DNA of 64,000 bases from NCBI RefSeq assembly GCF_021352225.1, contig NZ_JAAUVI010000001.1, positions 372,001-436,000 on the forward strand, given 5' to 3'. Position numbers and translations under genes: made by a program. This stretch comes from Methylobacterium sp. C25. GTDB lineage: Bacteria; Pseudomonadota; Alphaproteobacteria; Rhizobiales; Beijerinckiaceae. Shown piece after piece: positions 41,513-51,975 of this stretch. Under the pieces are notes generated by a model. That model saw only the letters and a program-made list of their open reading frames with translations. It searched no databases and had not been told where the DNA came from. Numbering within the stretch: the first letter of the stretch is position 1; each line of letters starts with the position of its first letter.

Positions 41513-41556
41513 CCCTCATCCTGAGCTGCGAAGCGAAACGAAGCCTCGACGGAGGG
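41513..41556. repeat. REP-like palindromic element between ybbA and ybbP
   Basis: CCCTCATCCTGAG...GCCTCGACGGAGGG around a central GCGAAGCGAAACGAAG. This resembles the CCTCATCCTGAGG...CCTCGAAGGAGG repeats scattered in alphaproteobacterial genomes. It fills the 105-base gap within an operon. Confidence 0.6.
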
Positions 41557-41598
41557 TTCCAGGGATCGCTCCGTCTCGATCGGGGGAGCGCTGAGCCC

Positions 41599-44178
41599 AT
41601 GCACGGCACACTCCCACCTTCCCTGCCCGGGCAGCGCAAAACCTTCGGCCTGCCGCTGACGCTGCGGCTCGCCTTGCGCGAATTGCGCGGCGGCCTGCGC
41701 GGCTTCACGGTCTTCATCGCCTGCATTGCCATCGGCGTTGCGGCGATCGCCGGGGTGACCTCGGTCTCGAGCTCGCTCAGCGACGGGCTCGGTCGTGAGG
41801 GACGGCGCATCCTCGGTGGCGACCTCGTCTACAGCCTGATCAACCGGGAGGCGACGCCGACCGAGACCGGGATCCTCGCCCAGCACGGTCGCGTCGCCAC
41901 CGTGGCCACCCTGCGCGCCATGGCCGTGGCTGGCGACGGCAGCGCTGCCCTCGTCGAGATGAAGGCCGTCGACGGGAACTACCCGGCCGTCGGCAGCCTC
42001 CTCACCGATCCGCAGGCTCCGGCGGCGGATCTGCTGGCGACGCGGGACGGCACCTTCGGCGCCGTCGCCGATCCGGCCCTGCTGACCCGCCTCGGCCTCA
42101 AGGTCGGCGACCGGATCACCATCGCCGGCAAGCCGATCACGATCCGGGCCACGCTCGTCAGCGAGCCCGACACCATCTCCGCCGGGATCGGCTTCGGCCC
42201 CCGCCTGATCGTCTCGATGGAAGCCCTGCGTGCCACCGGGCTCGGCGAACTCGGCAGCCTCAACAAGTGGAGCTACCGGGTCCAGCTCCCGGATGCGACC
42301 GATGCGCAGCTGGAGGCCGCGAGCCACGCCATCGGCAAGGCCCTGCCGGATGCCGGCTGGGAAACCCGCTCGCGCCTCAACGCCGATCCGCGCTTCGCCA
42401 AGAGCGTCGAGCGCTTCACGCAGTTCCTGACGCTGGTCGGACTGACCGCGTTGATCGTCGGCGGCGTCGGCGTGGCGAATGCCGTCAGCGCCTTCGTCGA
42501 GCGCAAGCGCGGCTCGATCGCGACACTGAAGAGCGTCGGCGCGCCGGGCTCGCAGGTGGTGGCGCTGTACCTGTTGCAGGTGTCGCTGATCGCCGCCTTC
42601 AGCATCGCGATCGGGCTGAGCATCGGCGCAGCCCTGCCCTTCCTGGTCGATGCGGTGTTCCACGAGCAGCTCCCGCTGCCGCTCGAGCCGACGCTCGCGC
42701 CGGGCGAACTCGCGCTCGCCGCCGCCTACGGTCTGCTGACGGCATTGGCCTTCGCCATCCTGCCCTTGGGGCGCGCCCACGACATCCCGGTCTCGGGGCT
42801 GTTTCGCGACACGGTCGATCCGTCGGCCCAGCGGACGCGGCTGCGCTACAAGGCGATCCTCGCCCTGACGCTGCTGGCGCTCGCCGGGCTCGCCCTGGCG
42901 ACGGCCTTTGACCGGCGCGTGGCCTTGTACTTCATGGTGGCGGCAGCGCTGGCCTTCGGCCTGCTGCGGATCGTGGCGATCGGCCTGATGGCCGCGGCCC
43001 GCCGTCTGCCGCATCCGGCCGCGGCCGGCCCGCGCATGGCGCTGGCGAACCTCCACCGCCCCGGCGCGCTGACTCCGGCCTTCACGCTGTCGCTCGGGCT
43101 CGGCGTGACGCTTCTCGTGACGCTCGGCGTCATCGACGCGAACATAACCCGCGCGCTCACGAGCACGCTGCCCGGGAAGGCGCCGAACCTGTTCTTCCTC
43201 GACATCCCCTCGCGGGATTCCGACGCCTTCACCACCTTCCTCGGCGGCAAGGCGCCGGGCGCAAAAATCGAGCGCGTACTGATGCTTCGCGGCCGGATCA
43301 CCGCGCTCGACGGCGTCCCTGTCGAGAAGATCAAGCCGCCGGAGGATGCCTCCTGGGTCCTCGACGGCGACCGCGGCATCACCACCGCCGAGCACCCTCC
43401 CGAGGGCGCTCGGATCGTCGAGGGGCAATGGTGGAGCCAGGAAGAAGGCCAGACGCCGAAGCTCTCCTTCGAGGCCGACATGGGCAAGGCGCTCGGCCTG
43501 CACATCGGAAGCACGGTGACGGTCAACGTACTCGGCCGGACGCTGACCACGACCATCACGAATTTCCGCAAGGTCGATTGGCGTTCGCTCGGGATCAACT
43601 TCGTGATGGTGTTCTCGCCGGGCACCTTCCGCGGCGCACCACATTCGGACCTCGCGACGCTGACCCTGCAGAACGGCGCCGACCCGGCCGCGGAGGCGAC
43701 GATTCTGCGCGACGTCGCCAAAGCCTTCCCTTCGGTGACGAGCGTGCGCGTGAAGGACGCGCTCGAGACCATCGATAATCTCGTCCGAAAGCTCACCCTT
43801 GCCATCCGCGGCGCGAGCGCGGTCGCGGTGCTGGCGAGCCTCTTCGTCCTGGCTGGCGCGGTCGCGGCAGGACATCGGGCGCGTCTCTACGATGCCGTGG
43901 TGTTGAAGGTGCTCGGCGCGACCCGGCAGCGGCTGATGCTGGCCTATGGGCTGGAATACGGGGCGCTCGGCCTCGCGGCCGCCGTGTTCGGGCTCCTCGC
44001 CGGCACCTTGGCCGCCTGGGCGATCGTCACCAAGGTGATGCGACTCGATTTTGCGCTCGATCTCGGCAGCGCCTCGATCGCAGCGGCAAGTGCCGTGGTG
44101 CTTGCCATCCTGATCGGCCTTGGAGGTACCTGGCGGATTCTCGGCCAGAAGCCGGCCCCGTATTTACGCCAGTTCTGA
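41599..44178 (+). CDS. ybbP: FtsX-like ABC transporter permease (YbbP-like)
   Basis: An 859-residue permease with the YbbP layout: an N-terminal helix (about 33-55, GFTVFIACIAIGVAAIAGV), a periplasmic domain, a first FtsX helix trio (about 275-430), a central pair, a second periplasmic domain and a final FtsX trio to LIGLGGTWRILGQKPAPYLRQF. It works with the YbbA-type ATPase upstream. The ATG at 41599 is preferred; the frame is open to 41497, but that part lies in the REP-like element. The ten-helix plan and length fit YbbP (about 800). Confidence 0.9.
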   Translation: MHGTLPPSLPGQRKTFGLPLTLRLALRELRGGLRGFTVFIACIAIGVAAIAGVTSVSSSLSDGLGREGRRILGGDLVYSLINREATPTETGILAQHGRVATVATLRAMAVAGDGSAALVEMKAVDGNYPAVGSLLTDPQAPAADLLATRDGTFGAVADPALLTRLGLKVGDRITIAGKPITIRATLVSEPDTISAGIGFGPRLIVSMEALRATGLGELGSLNKWSYRVQLPDATDAQLEAASHAIGKALPDAGWETRSRLNADPRFAKSVERFTQFLTLVGLTALIVGGVGVANAVSAFVERKRGSIATLKSVGAPGSQVVALYLLQVSLIAAFSIAIGLSIGAALPFLVDAVFHEQLPLPLEPTLAPGELALAAAYGLLTALAFAILPLGRAHDIPVSGLFRDTVDPSAQRTRLRYKAILALTLLALAGLALATAFDRRVALYFMVAAALAFGLLRIVAIGLMAAARRLPHPAAAGPRMALANLHRPGALTPAFTLSLGLGVTLLVTLGVIDANITRALTSTLPGKAPNLFFLDIPSRDSDAFTTFLGGKAPGAKIERVLMLRGRITALDGVPVEKIKPPEDASWVLDGDRGITTAEHPPEGARIVEGQWWSQEEGQTPKLSFEADMGKALGLHIGSTVTVNVLGRTLTTTITNFRKVDWRSLGINFVMVFSPGTFRGAPHSDLATLTLQNGADPAAEATILRDVAKAFPSVTSVRVKDALETIDNLVRKLTLAIRGASAVAVLASLFVLAGAVAAGHRARLYDAVVLKVLGATRQRLMLAYGLEYGALGLAAAVFGLLAGTLAAWAIVTKVMRLDFALDLGSASIAAASAVVLAILIGLGGTWRILGQKPAPYLRQF

Positions 44179-44322
44179 TGGGCGGCCGATCGGCAGAAGC
44201 GACTGAAGGCGCGTCGACAACTTGTTCAAGCCTACAGCATACGAAGTTTTAATGTTGATTTTCGGGATGAAACGGCGATCTGGACCGTAATTGGATTTCG
44301 CACATGCAAGCTCGGCGGGCTC

Positions 44323-44351
44323 TTGTTTATGACGCGCCGACCGAACATATT
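44323..44351 (+). promoter_or_regulatory. Possible promoter of the Bax-inhibitor-1 gene
   Basis: TTGTTT (44323-44328), 17-base spacer, CATATT (44346-44351). The same bases read CTTGTT-N18-CATATT, near an alphaproteobacterial RpoH promoter. The start codon lies 86 bases downstream in an AT-richer leader. Confidence 0.35.
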
Positions 44352-44436
44352 TCGGCATGAGGCGCCGTCCGCGGAGCCGAAGGTATCGCGTGAGCCTACT
44401 CAACCCACGCTAAGAGAGCTTCCAAGGGAAACTTTC

Positions 44437-45204
44437 ATGGCATTCGAAAACAGTCCGTTCCGTCAGACTGCCCAGCCTCAGGGTTATGCGGCTCCCCAGG
44501 TCGAAGTCGACCAGGGCCTGCGCTCCTTCATGCTCGGCGTCTACAACAACATGGTCGTCGGCCTCGGGATCTCCGGTCTCGTCGCCCTCGGCCTCAACAT
44601 GGCTGCAACGGCGACGACCGCGACCGGCAAGCTCGCGCTGACCCCGTTCGGCCAGTTCTTGTACACCAGCCCCTTCAAATGGGTGCTGATGTTCGCGCCG
44701 CTGGCCTTCATTTTCGTCTTCTCGTTCCGGATGGACCGCATGTCGGCCGCTTCGGCGCGGACGATGTTCTGGGCCTTCGCGGCGGTGATGGGCGCCTCGA
44801 TGTCGACCCTGATGCTCGTGTTCACGGGCGCCAGTGTCGTGCGGGTTTTCTTCATCACCGCGGCGACCTTCGGCGCGCTGAGCCTGTATGGCTACACGAC
44901 GAAGCGTAGCCTGTCGGGCATGGGCTCGTTCCTGATCATGGGCCTGATCGGCATCATCATCGCCTCGCTGGTGAACCTGTTCCTGGCCTCGTCGGCCCTG
45001 CAGTTCGCCATCTCGGTGCTGGGCGTGCTGATCTTCGCGGGCTTGACCGCCTACGACACCCAGAAGCTGAAGGAGATGTATCTCTACAGTGGCTTTGACG
45101 GTGAAGCGGCCGCCAAGATGTCGATCAACGGCGCGCTGACGCTGTACCTCGACTTCATCAACATGTTCCAGTTCCTGCTCCAGCTGCTCGGCGACCGCCG
45201 CTAA
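44437..45204 (+). CDS. Bax inhibitor-1/YccA-family membrane protein
   Basis: A 255-residue protein with seven hydrophobic helices, fitting the BI-1/TMBIM family: VDQGLRSFMLGVYNNMVVGLGISGLVAL near the start, MGASMSTLMLVFTGASVVRVFFITA, and FAGLTAYDTQKLKEMYLYSGFDGEAAAKMSINGALTLYLDFINMFQ with the conserved Asp pair at the end. Members act as pH-sensitive cation channels or modulators of membrane proteases such as FtsH. The ATG at 44437 follows AAGGGAAA; upstream codons in frame are not family-like. A strong terminator follows. Confidence 0.95.
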   Translation: MAFENSPFRQTAQPQGYAAPQVEVDQGLRSFMLGVYNNMVVGLGISGLVALGLNMAATATTATGKLALTPFGQFLYTSPFKWVLMFAPLAFIFVFSFRMDRMSAASARTMFWAFAAVMGASMSTLMLVFTGASVVRVFFITAATFGALSLYGYTTKRSLSGMGSFLIMGLIGIIIASLVNLFLASSALQFAISVLGVLIFAGLTAYDTQKLKEMYLYSGFDGEAAAKMSINGALTLYLDFINMFQFLLQLLGDRR

Positions 45205-45225
45205 GCCCGACAGGGTACCGAACGA

Positions 45226-45262
45226 AAAGAGGCCCCGGCAGCGATGCCGGGGCCTTCTTCGT
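45226..45262 (+). terminator. Rho-independent terminator after the BI-1 gene
   Basis: AGGCCCCGGCA-GCGA-TGCCGGGGCCT followed by TCTTCGTTT. On the minus strand the stem is followed by CTTTTCGTT, so it could also act in the other direction for the convergent M48 gene region. Confidence 0.88.
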
Positions 45263-45339
45263 TTGTGGGGGCAGTCCACCAGTAACATCGGCTCCGGATT
45301 ACGTCGGGCGCAGCCCCGCGTGACGGGCGCCGCTGTGCC

Positions 45340-47481
45340 TTACCTGCCGCTCTTCTCCGCCAGCGCAGTGCGGGCGCGGGCCGCGTCGATGTAGCGGCCG
45401 ATCAGGTCGGCATAGGCCTGCGCCTTGAGGCCCCGCGCACCCATCGTGTTGAGGCTGAGAATGCGCTTGCGCCGGTCGAGGCGCGCCCGGAATCGGGCTG
45501 CCGCCCGGGGTAGCGGCGCCTCGTCGACGAGCTTGAGAGCCAGCGTAAGGCTGCGCCCGGCCGTCACGCGATAGGCCTCGACATCGGTCCAGACGACCGA
45601 GTCACGCAGGTAGGGCGACGCGAAGCCATCCGGCGTCAGGATCAGGAATGGCGAGGCGCTTCGGCGCAGCATCCACCAGCCGTACAATGTCGCGAGCGCG
45701 ATGATGGCCGCGAGGACGGACAGGATGATCTGTTGCGCCCTCGGATCGTAGCCGATCCCGATCTGCCGGGCGAACAGCACGATGCAGGCCCCGAAGGCTG
45801 CCATGATCACCACCAACACGCCCATGGTCCACGCCATGACGCGGCCGTTCTCGTGCAGTTGCGTCGCCTCCATCGAGACCGCAGAAGCGGCGTCCTGGAG
45901 AAACGCCGTCTCGGCCGCGTGATGACGCTCGGCATCTGCAAGGAACGCGCCGCTGAGCTGCCGGCACAGGCCGGGCCAGTCGGAGAAGAACGAGACCGGC
46001 AGGTCTCGCTCAGCCTGCCCGGGTCTGCGGGAGGCATGAGCCAACAGGGAGCCGTCGACGGTGACGCCGAGCGCCTCGATGCGCATCCGGTCCGGCGGAT
46101 GGCTGTCGGTCGGGTGCGGTTGCCGGTCATCGAGATGGGCCCTCGCCTCACCGAAGCCACGCGCATCGGCGAGACGCCCGATTTCGGCAACAATGTCGGG
46201 CTGGGCCCGCGCCGCACCTTCGAAGGCTTGCTGGAGCCCGGCGCCGATGACCGGGGCGACCACGCTCGTGCGTAGCAGCGCGCTCGCCGCGGCGTCGGCG
46301 CCCGCCACGGTCGCGCCGCGCTTGTCGGCCTCCAGCTCGCGCAGCTGGCTCCAACGGCCCACGGCGGCATCGAAGGTCTCCACGGCGTGGAAGCCGAGGC
46401 GGATTGCCGGAAGCAGCACGAAGGTGTTGGTCTCGTCGCGCTGCAGGGCCATCAAGGCGCGACGCAGGCCTCGATAGATTGGCGCGAAACGCCGGCTGTA
46501 GACCGTGTCCTGGCCGGAGAAATGCGCGAGCTCGTGCCCGATGATGGCCGCGAATTCCCGTCCGTCCAGCAATCCGAAAAACGGCGCCGGCAGGTAAAGG
46601 GTGCGGCCTTCGAGCACGCTGTCTTCCGGCAGGAGGCGCACGGGCGCCTCGGTCACGAAGAAGCCCTCGGTCAGCCCCACGGCAATGACGTCCGGGACGA
46701 GGCTGTCTTGCCGGCGCGCCAACTCGCGAACGAAACGCCAGAGGCCCGGCGCATCCGCCTCGGTGACCAGCCGCCCGTTCACGTCGATCGGATCGGGTGA
46801 CTGAAGCGCAAAGACCTGCCGGAGGCCACGAACCGCGAGCAGTGCACCATAGGCGGCGACCGCGGCCAGGACGATGCCGGCGCCGGCGAGCTTGATGGCA
46901 TTGCCGGAGAGATGATCCGTAAACCACAGGCCGGACGCCTCGAACGCGGTCGCCGCGAGGGCGCAGACGGCGAGCCCAAGCAGCTGGAATCCAAGCAGGA
47001 AAGGCAGCAGTCCCCGGATGACGGCAAAGCCCCGCACCAGCCAGTCGCGCGATCGCCGGGCGGCGATCCCCGCGACGAAGCTCAACATGAGGCCAATGAG
47101 CCCTGCGACCAGAGCCAGACCCGCACCGAGAATGACCGCCCAGGCCGCCGGCGGCCTCGCCCGCGCCAAGCCTGCATCCCGGTTCACCGCGGGCAAGGCG
47201 TCTTCGAAACGCTTGAGATCGAACCGGGCTCTGAGCATCGGCGCATCGACGAAATCGGGCCTCTGGCCCGGCTTGGGCGCCGCGGCCTGCCTCGCGCGCT
47301 CGATGACGTTGGGCAGTCTGGCCTTCAGTTGCGCGTATTCGGATGCGGTCTCGGTGCCGCGCTGCAACTGACAGAGCCCCAGCCCCATGAGGCAGAGCGG
47401 CAGGAGAATGACCCAGGTGATGAGGCCGAGCGCAGGCGGCAATCCGCGGCGACGACGGCTCGCTCCGGCATTGGGTAGCAT
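45340..47481 (-). CDS. Large M48-family membrane metalloprotease
   Basis: A 713-residue protein. One N-terminal helix (about 19-37), a Gln/Arg-rich periplasmic segment, three more helices (about 113-140, 155-180, 197-218) and an M48 domain with HELAH at 316-320 and the third ligand in LRELEADKRGA. Near the end are two further helices (about 560-610) and a short cytoplasmic domain. This long M48 type with extra helices is found in several Proteobacteria; substrates are unknown. It differs from the shorter M48 protease at 5679-6671. Convergent with the BI-1 gene. Confidence 0.85.
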   Translation of the reverse strand: MLPNAGASRRRRGLPPALGLITWVILLPLCLMGLGLCQLQRGTETASEYAQLKARLPNVIERARQAAAPKPGQRPDFVDAPMLRARFDLKRFEDALPAVNRDAGLARARPPAAWAVILGAGLALVAGLIGLMLSFVAGIAARRSRDWLVRGFAVIRGLLPFLLGFQLLGLAVCALAATAFEASGLWFTDHLSGNAIKLAGAGIVLAAVAAYGALLAVRGLRQVFALQSPDPIDVNGRLVTEADAPGLWRFVRELARRQDSLVPDVIAVGLTEGFFVTEAPVRLLPEDSVLEGRTLYLPAPFFGLLDGREFAAIIGHELAHFSGQDTVYSRRFAPIYRGLRRALMALQRDETNTFVLLPAIRLGFHAVETFDAAVGRWSQLRELEADKRGATVAGADAAASALLRTSVVAPVIGAGLQQAFEGAARAQPDIVAEIGRLADARGFGEARAHLDDRQPHPTDSHPPDRMRIEALGVTVDGSLLAHASRRPGQAERDLPVSFFSDWPGLCRQLSGAFLADAERHHAAETAFLQDAASAVSMEATQLHENGRVMAWTMGVLVVIMAAFGACIVLFARQIGIGYDPRAQQIILSVLAAIIALATLYGWWMLRRSASPFLILTPDGFASPYLRDSVVWTDVEAYRVTAGRSLTLALKLVDEAPLPRAAARFRARLDRRKRILSLNTMGARGLKAQAYADLIGRYIDAARARTALAEKSGR

Positions 47482-47640
47482 CCCACCTCCATCCGCGATC
47501 CGCTGGCCCGACCGGCCACACGTGCGATGCCGGCCAATCCCGGCCGCGATCCAAGCTTCATCGCCCGTTGTCCGGGGCGCTTGGCAAAGTCAATCGCGTC
47601 GGCGATCACGTTGGAAGGAGCGAACTGAGCGGCTGTCCGT

Positions 47641-48690
<1,050 letters not shown>

Positions 48691-49170
48691 TCAGGCTGAG
48701 CTGTGGCGGCATTTGCCGCCCAGGTTCCGGTAGCGCACGCTGCGCAGTCCCGCTTCGAACCAGTTCGAGCCGGGCTTATCCGGATTGTAATCATAGAGGT
48801 TGATCTGCATGGCGTCGTCCGGCGAGTGCAGCACGGCAGGTTTGTCCGCGCCGTCGAACGACCATTCGGGGCGCGGCGCCGCCGGGCCGCCGAAATCGTC
48901 GCTCGTGCCGTCCTGCTCGCGCTGGAAGACCTGAGCATAGACCGGCTTCGGTCGATCCTGCTCGATGGTGAAGTAGAAGCCGACCAGAGGCGTACGGTCG
49001 GCGAAGTTCGTGAATTCGCAATACAGTGTCGGCACTGCGGCTTTGGACTGCGCCCCCGGCTTGGCAGATTCCGAACTTGGCCCGTCAGAACGAGGGCGCA
49101 ACGCGATCGTCGTCGCGATCACGGCCGCCAGGGCCGCCGTTCCGATCATCGTCAGCACAACCCGGTTCAT
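48691..49170 (-). CDS. Membrane-anchored or secreted protein of unknown function
   Basis: A 159-residue protein: an N-terminal hydrophobic segment (MNRVVLTMIGTAALAAVIAT), a short linker and a beta-rich domain with LYCEFTNFADRTPLVGFYFTI, PVYAQVFQREQDG, EWSFDGADKPAVLHSP and RYRNLGGKCRH, so the two Cys could pair. No family recognised. It starts 4 bases after the GNAT gene and ends 15 bases before obgE, so it is inside the ribosomal L21-L27-Obg operon. Confidence 0.75.
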   Translation of the reverse strand: MNRVVLTMIGTAALAAVIATTIALRPRSDGPSSESAKPGAQSKAAVPTLYCEFTNFADRTPLVGFYFTIEQDRPKPVYAQVFQREQDGTSDDFGGPAAPRPEWSFDGADKPAVLHSPDDAMQINLYDYNPDKPGSNWFEAGLRSVRYRNLGGKCRHSSA

Positions 49171-49174
49171 GCGA

Positions 49175-49756
49175 TCACCCGTCACCTCGCTCCGCCGACC
49201 ACTCGGCACGCGTGAGCCGGAAGACGTCGACCTCGCGTTCGCCGCCACGGGCCGGAAATGCGTGGCGCTCCGATCCTTGACGCACGAAGCCGCATTTCTC
49301 CAGCACGCGACGCGAGGCGCCATTGGAGATCATCGCCGACGAACTCAGCACCTCGCCGCCCGCATAGGCGAAATAGGCATCGACCATCGTCGCGGCCGCC
49401 TCGCTCATCAGGCCCTTGCCCCAGTGAGGCATGCCGAGCCAGTAGCCGAGATGCGCACCCGGACGTGCCGGATGGGGACCGATCGAAACCACGCCGATCA
49501 GAGCAGCAGGAGCCGAGCGAAGCGACAGCGCCATGACCAGCCCCTCTCCCTCAGCGTTGCCTCGCCGCGCATCGATGACGAAAGCATCGGTTCCGAGCGG
49601 ATCGATCGGATGCGGGATCTGCGAGGTCATCTCGGCGACGACCCGCTCACCGGCAAGCCGTACGATCGCCTCGGCGTCGCGGGCCCGCGGCCAGCGGAGC
49701 CAGAGCCGTCTGGTCTCGATGCGAAAGACGTCGTCTCGTGTCAGATCGGGGAACAT
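49175..49756 (-). CDS. GNAT acetyltransferase, RimJ/RimL-like
   Basis: A 193-residue GNAT enzyme of the Acetyltransf_3 group: [19 protein letters not shown] at the start, [34 protein letters not shown] with the acetyl-CoA loop ([10 protein letters not shown]), and [18 protein letters not shown], the standard N-x-x-S-x-x-(V/L)-LEK-x-GF motif. It probably acetylates an N-terminal or side-chain amine; the setting next to L27 suggests, but does not prove, a ribosomal protein substrate. It starts at 49756, as the upstream codons lie in the intergenic part after rpmA. Confidence 0.9.
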   Translation of the reverse strand: MFPDLTRDDVFRIETRRLWLRWPRARDAEAIVRLAGERVVAEMTSQIPHPIDPLGTDAFVIDARRGNAEGEGLVMALSLRSAPAALIGVVSIGPHPARPGAHLGYWLGMPHWGKGLMSEAAATMVDAYFAYAGGEVLSSSAMISNGASRRVLEKCGFVRQGSERHAFPARGGEREVDVFRLTRAEWSAERGDG

Positions 49757-49931
49757 CGCGTCCGCTCCTCGGGCGCCTCCTGATGGAGCACGACCCCTGG
49801 AATGACGAAGGGGAGGATGGTGCCCATCCTCCCCGGTGTTCCGATCTGCGCTGTCGCGTCTCGCGTGCTGCGCCGGTCCGCCGGTTCGGTGTGGTGCACC
49901 GGCGGAACGCGCTGTCGAGAGGCGTTCGCCG

Positions 49932-50198
49932 TTACTCTGCGGCTTCCTGTACCGGTACCACGGCCACGAAGGCGCGGCCGCGTTTCGTCTGGAAGGCCAC
50001 GCGGCCGTCGACGAGGGCGAACAGGGTGTGGTCCTTGCCCATTCCGACATTGGTGCCGGGATGCCACTTCGTGCCGCGCTGGCGCACGATGATGTTGCCG
50101 GCGATCACGGCCTCGGAGCCGAACTTCTTGACGCCAAGTCGCTGGCCGTCGGAATCGCGGCCGTTGCGGGACGAGCCGCCTGCCTTTTTATGAGCCAT
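49932..50198 (-). CDS. rpmA: 50S ribosomal protein bL27
   Basis: An 88-residue protein with the full bL27 pattern: [20 protein letters not shown], then [22 protein letters not shown] and FHPG-like [24 protein letters not shown]. The N-terminal tail reaches the peptidyl-transferase centre. The gene follows rplU by 41 bases. A normal Met-Ala start with no cleavable extension, as in Gram-negative bacteria. Confidence 0.98.
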   Translation of the reverse strand: MAHKKAGGSSRNGRDSDGQRLGVKKFGSEAVIAGNIIVRQRGTKWHPGTNVGMGKDHTLFALVDGRVAFQTKRGRAFVAVVPVQEAAE

Positions 50199-50239
50199 AG
50201 GGCTACTCCAAAATCTCTAGGTTGCTGCGGGCGGACGGA

Positions 50240-50632
50240 TCAGGCTTCGGCGGAGGCGACCGCAGGGGTCTCGGCCTTCGCAGCCTTCGCCTTCTTCGGC
50301 GCCGACTGCGAGGACTTGCCGCCGGCGCTGATCTCGGTGATCCGCACGGTGGTGAAGTGCTGACGGTGACCGCGCTTGCGGCGCGAGTTCTGGCGGCGGC
50401 GCTTCTTGAAGGCGATGACCTTCTTGGTGCGGCCGTGATCGACGATCTCGCCGGTGACGGTGATGCCCTCGAGCATCGGGGCGCCAACCTGCACGGCATC
50501 GCCGTCCGTGAACAGCAGGACCTCGCCGAAGGTCACGGCCGAGCCGGCCTCACCCTCGATCGTGGCAACGGAAATGACGTCGTCGGCGGCAACGCGGTAC
50601 TGCTTGCCGCCCGTCTTGATGACTGCGAACAT
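50240..50632 (-). CDS. rplU: 50S ribosomal protein bL21
   Basis: A 130-residue protein: MFAVIKTGGKQYRVAADDVI, then FGEVLLFTDGDAVQVGAPMLEG, and KVIAFKKRRRQNSRRKRGHRQHFTTVRITEI. Residues about 103-130 are an Ala/Lys/Ser tail, common in alphaproteobacterial bL21. The frame is open to 50680, but the ATG at 50632 is the family start. It is the first gene of the run ending in obgE. Confidence 0.98.
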   Translation of the reverse strand: MFAVIKTGGKQYRVAADDVISVATIEGEAGSAVTFGEVLLFTDGDAVQVGAPMLEGITVTGEIVDHGRTKKVIAFKKRRRQNSRRKRGHRQHFTTVRITEISAGGKSSQSAPKKAKAAKAETPAVASAEA

Positions 50633-50814
50633 CGTTGGTCTCTCGTGTTCTCTGCCGGCCTCCCGCACCGCGAGGCGCATGGGCCGTCTTCTTGTTCAGG
50701 TCATCCGCGCCGTGATCGGCGCGAACGCGAAACGCGCGAACTTCGTCGAGGAAGCCGCGCGTTGTGGAGGCCGATAGTCGGTCAGCAGGCGGAAGTCAAT
50801 GAACGCGCCACCGT

Positions 50815-51387
50815 CTAAGGACAGGGGCTCCCACTCCCCAAGACGATCTGTGCATTGGTGTTGGCGCCGGTCCCGCGCGTCGGCCAGGTGACCGTCTTGC
50901 TCAAGCCGAGGCCCTTGAGCATCGGGAAGAGGTTGACGACCGGCGTGTAAGTAAAAGTCACTTCGGCCATTACGTAGCGGTTGCCTGCCACCGCCTCCGA
51001 TGGAACAGGCGGACCGATGACGCTGTTCGCAACGCGCTTCGTGGCGTTGCGCGCATCACTCGAACACACTCGCGCTTCGAGAGTCGGATCCGACGCGGAT
51101 TTTGCGTAGACGCCGACGACGGTGAGGACGATGCCGGCCGCCGATGTATCATACGGGTACGTGACGGAATTTCCGGCCGCATAAACGTCCGTCAAATCGC
51201 TCAGGCTGCCACGCGAGATCAGGTCGGCCATGGTTCTCGCCGCGCGGCTCAAGCCCTGGCTGACGCCGTAAGCTCTCGGGAATTCGATCAGCCCGAACAA
51301 CAGCGTGATCATGACCGGGAGGATGAGCGCGAATTCGAGGGCAGCAATGCCGCCTTCCTCACGCCGGAAATCGCTAAGACGCTTCAT
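50815..51387 (-). CDS. TadE-family pilus-assembly-like protein
   Basis: A 190-residue protein with the TadE-like start: a basic leader RLSDFRREEGGIAALEFALILPVMITLLFGLIEF, i.e. charged residues, G-(x)-AAxEFAL, then one membrane helix. The rest is an extracytoplasmic beta-rich domain with two Cys. Its ATG overlaps the stop of the upstream TadE/F-like gene (ATGA). TadE and TadF are minor pseudopilins of Flp pilus systems. The essential tadA/B/C, rcpA and flp genes are not in this window. Confidence 0.82.
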   Translation of the reverse strand: MKRLSDFRREEGGIAALEFALILPVMITLLFGLIEFPRAYGVSQGLSRAARTMADLISRGSLSDLTDVYAAGNSVTYPYDTSAAGIVLTVVGVYAKSASDPTLEARVCSSDARNATKRVANSVIGPPVPSEAVAGNRYVMAEVTFTYTPVVNLFPMLKGLGLSKTVTWPTRGTGANTNAQIVLGSGSPCP

Positions 51388-51965
51388 GATCCACACGACC
51401 CGCTCGGGTAGGGCTCGGCGCGGAAGACCAGCGTCGAGACCACCATCTGACCGCCTGCCGCGAGCTGCAATCCGTTCAGCGTCAGGAACTTGAAGTACCG
51501 CGGCACGGTCGCGACGGCGCGGACCGTGACGATATTGTTGGCGGACGGGCACTGGAACTTCGATCCGAAGGAGCTGTTCGCCGTGCGGGTGCTGGAATTG
51601 TAGGGGCTCGTCGGCGAACTGCTTGCGAAGGTCGAGCCCGTAGTCACCTCGACCTTGATCTGCGAGCAGTCGATGTAGACGACTGCCGGGCACATCTCGG
51701 CTCTGAACCGGTTCGCGGCAGGGGTGCCGTCGGAATTCGTCTGGAACGTGCCCGTGAAGAGCGTCCGGGCGGCGCGGTCGAGCCCGTTATCGAGGCCCTG
51801 CTGCGCCAGGGTCACCAGCCCTGCCTCGAACACCGCCGTGAGCACCATGAAGAAGGGCAACGCCACGAGTGCGAACTCGACGGCGCTCGCCCCCCCGGTA
51901 TGCCGCAACAGGGCGGCAAGCCTGCGTCCCGACGATCTGGTGAGGTATCTCATCGCATCGACCAT
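51384..51965 (-). CDS. TadE/TadF-family pilus-assembly-like protein
   Basis: A 193-residue protein with the same plan as its downstream neighbour: a basic start, GGASAVEFALVALPFFMVLTAVFEAGLVTLAQQ as G-x-x-AxEFAL plus one helix, then an extracytoplasmic domain with several Cys (EMCPAVVYIDCSQI, FQCPS, GSCGS). It starts 10 bases after the VWA gene and overlaps the following TadE gene by four bases. Met at 51953 is an alternative start. Confidence 0.8.
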   Translation of the reverse strand: MVDAMRYLTRSSGRRLAALLRHTGGASAVEFALVALPFFMVLTAVFEAGLVTLAQQGLDNGLDRAARTLFTGTFQTNSDGTPAANRFRAEMCPAVVYIDCSQIKVEVTTGSTFASSSPTSPYNSSTRTANSSFGSKFQCPSANNIVTVRAVATVPRYFKFLTLNGLQLAAGGQMVVSTLVFRAEPYPSGSCGS

Positions 51966-51975
51966 AGCGCGCGCC

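Noticed and set aside
41503..43875. 790-codon open frame on the minus strand across ybbP
   Set aside because: Shadow frame with Arg/Gln/His/Asp-rich composition; the plus strand encodes a clear FtsX-type permease.
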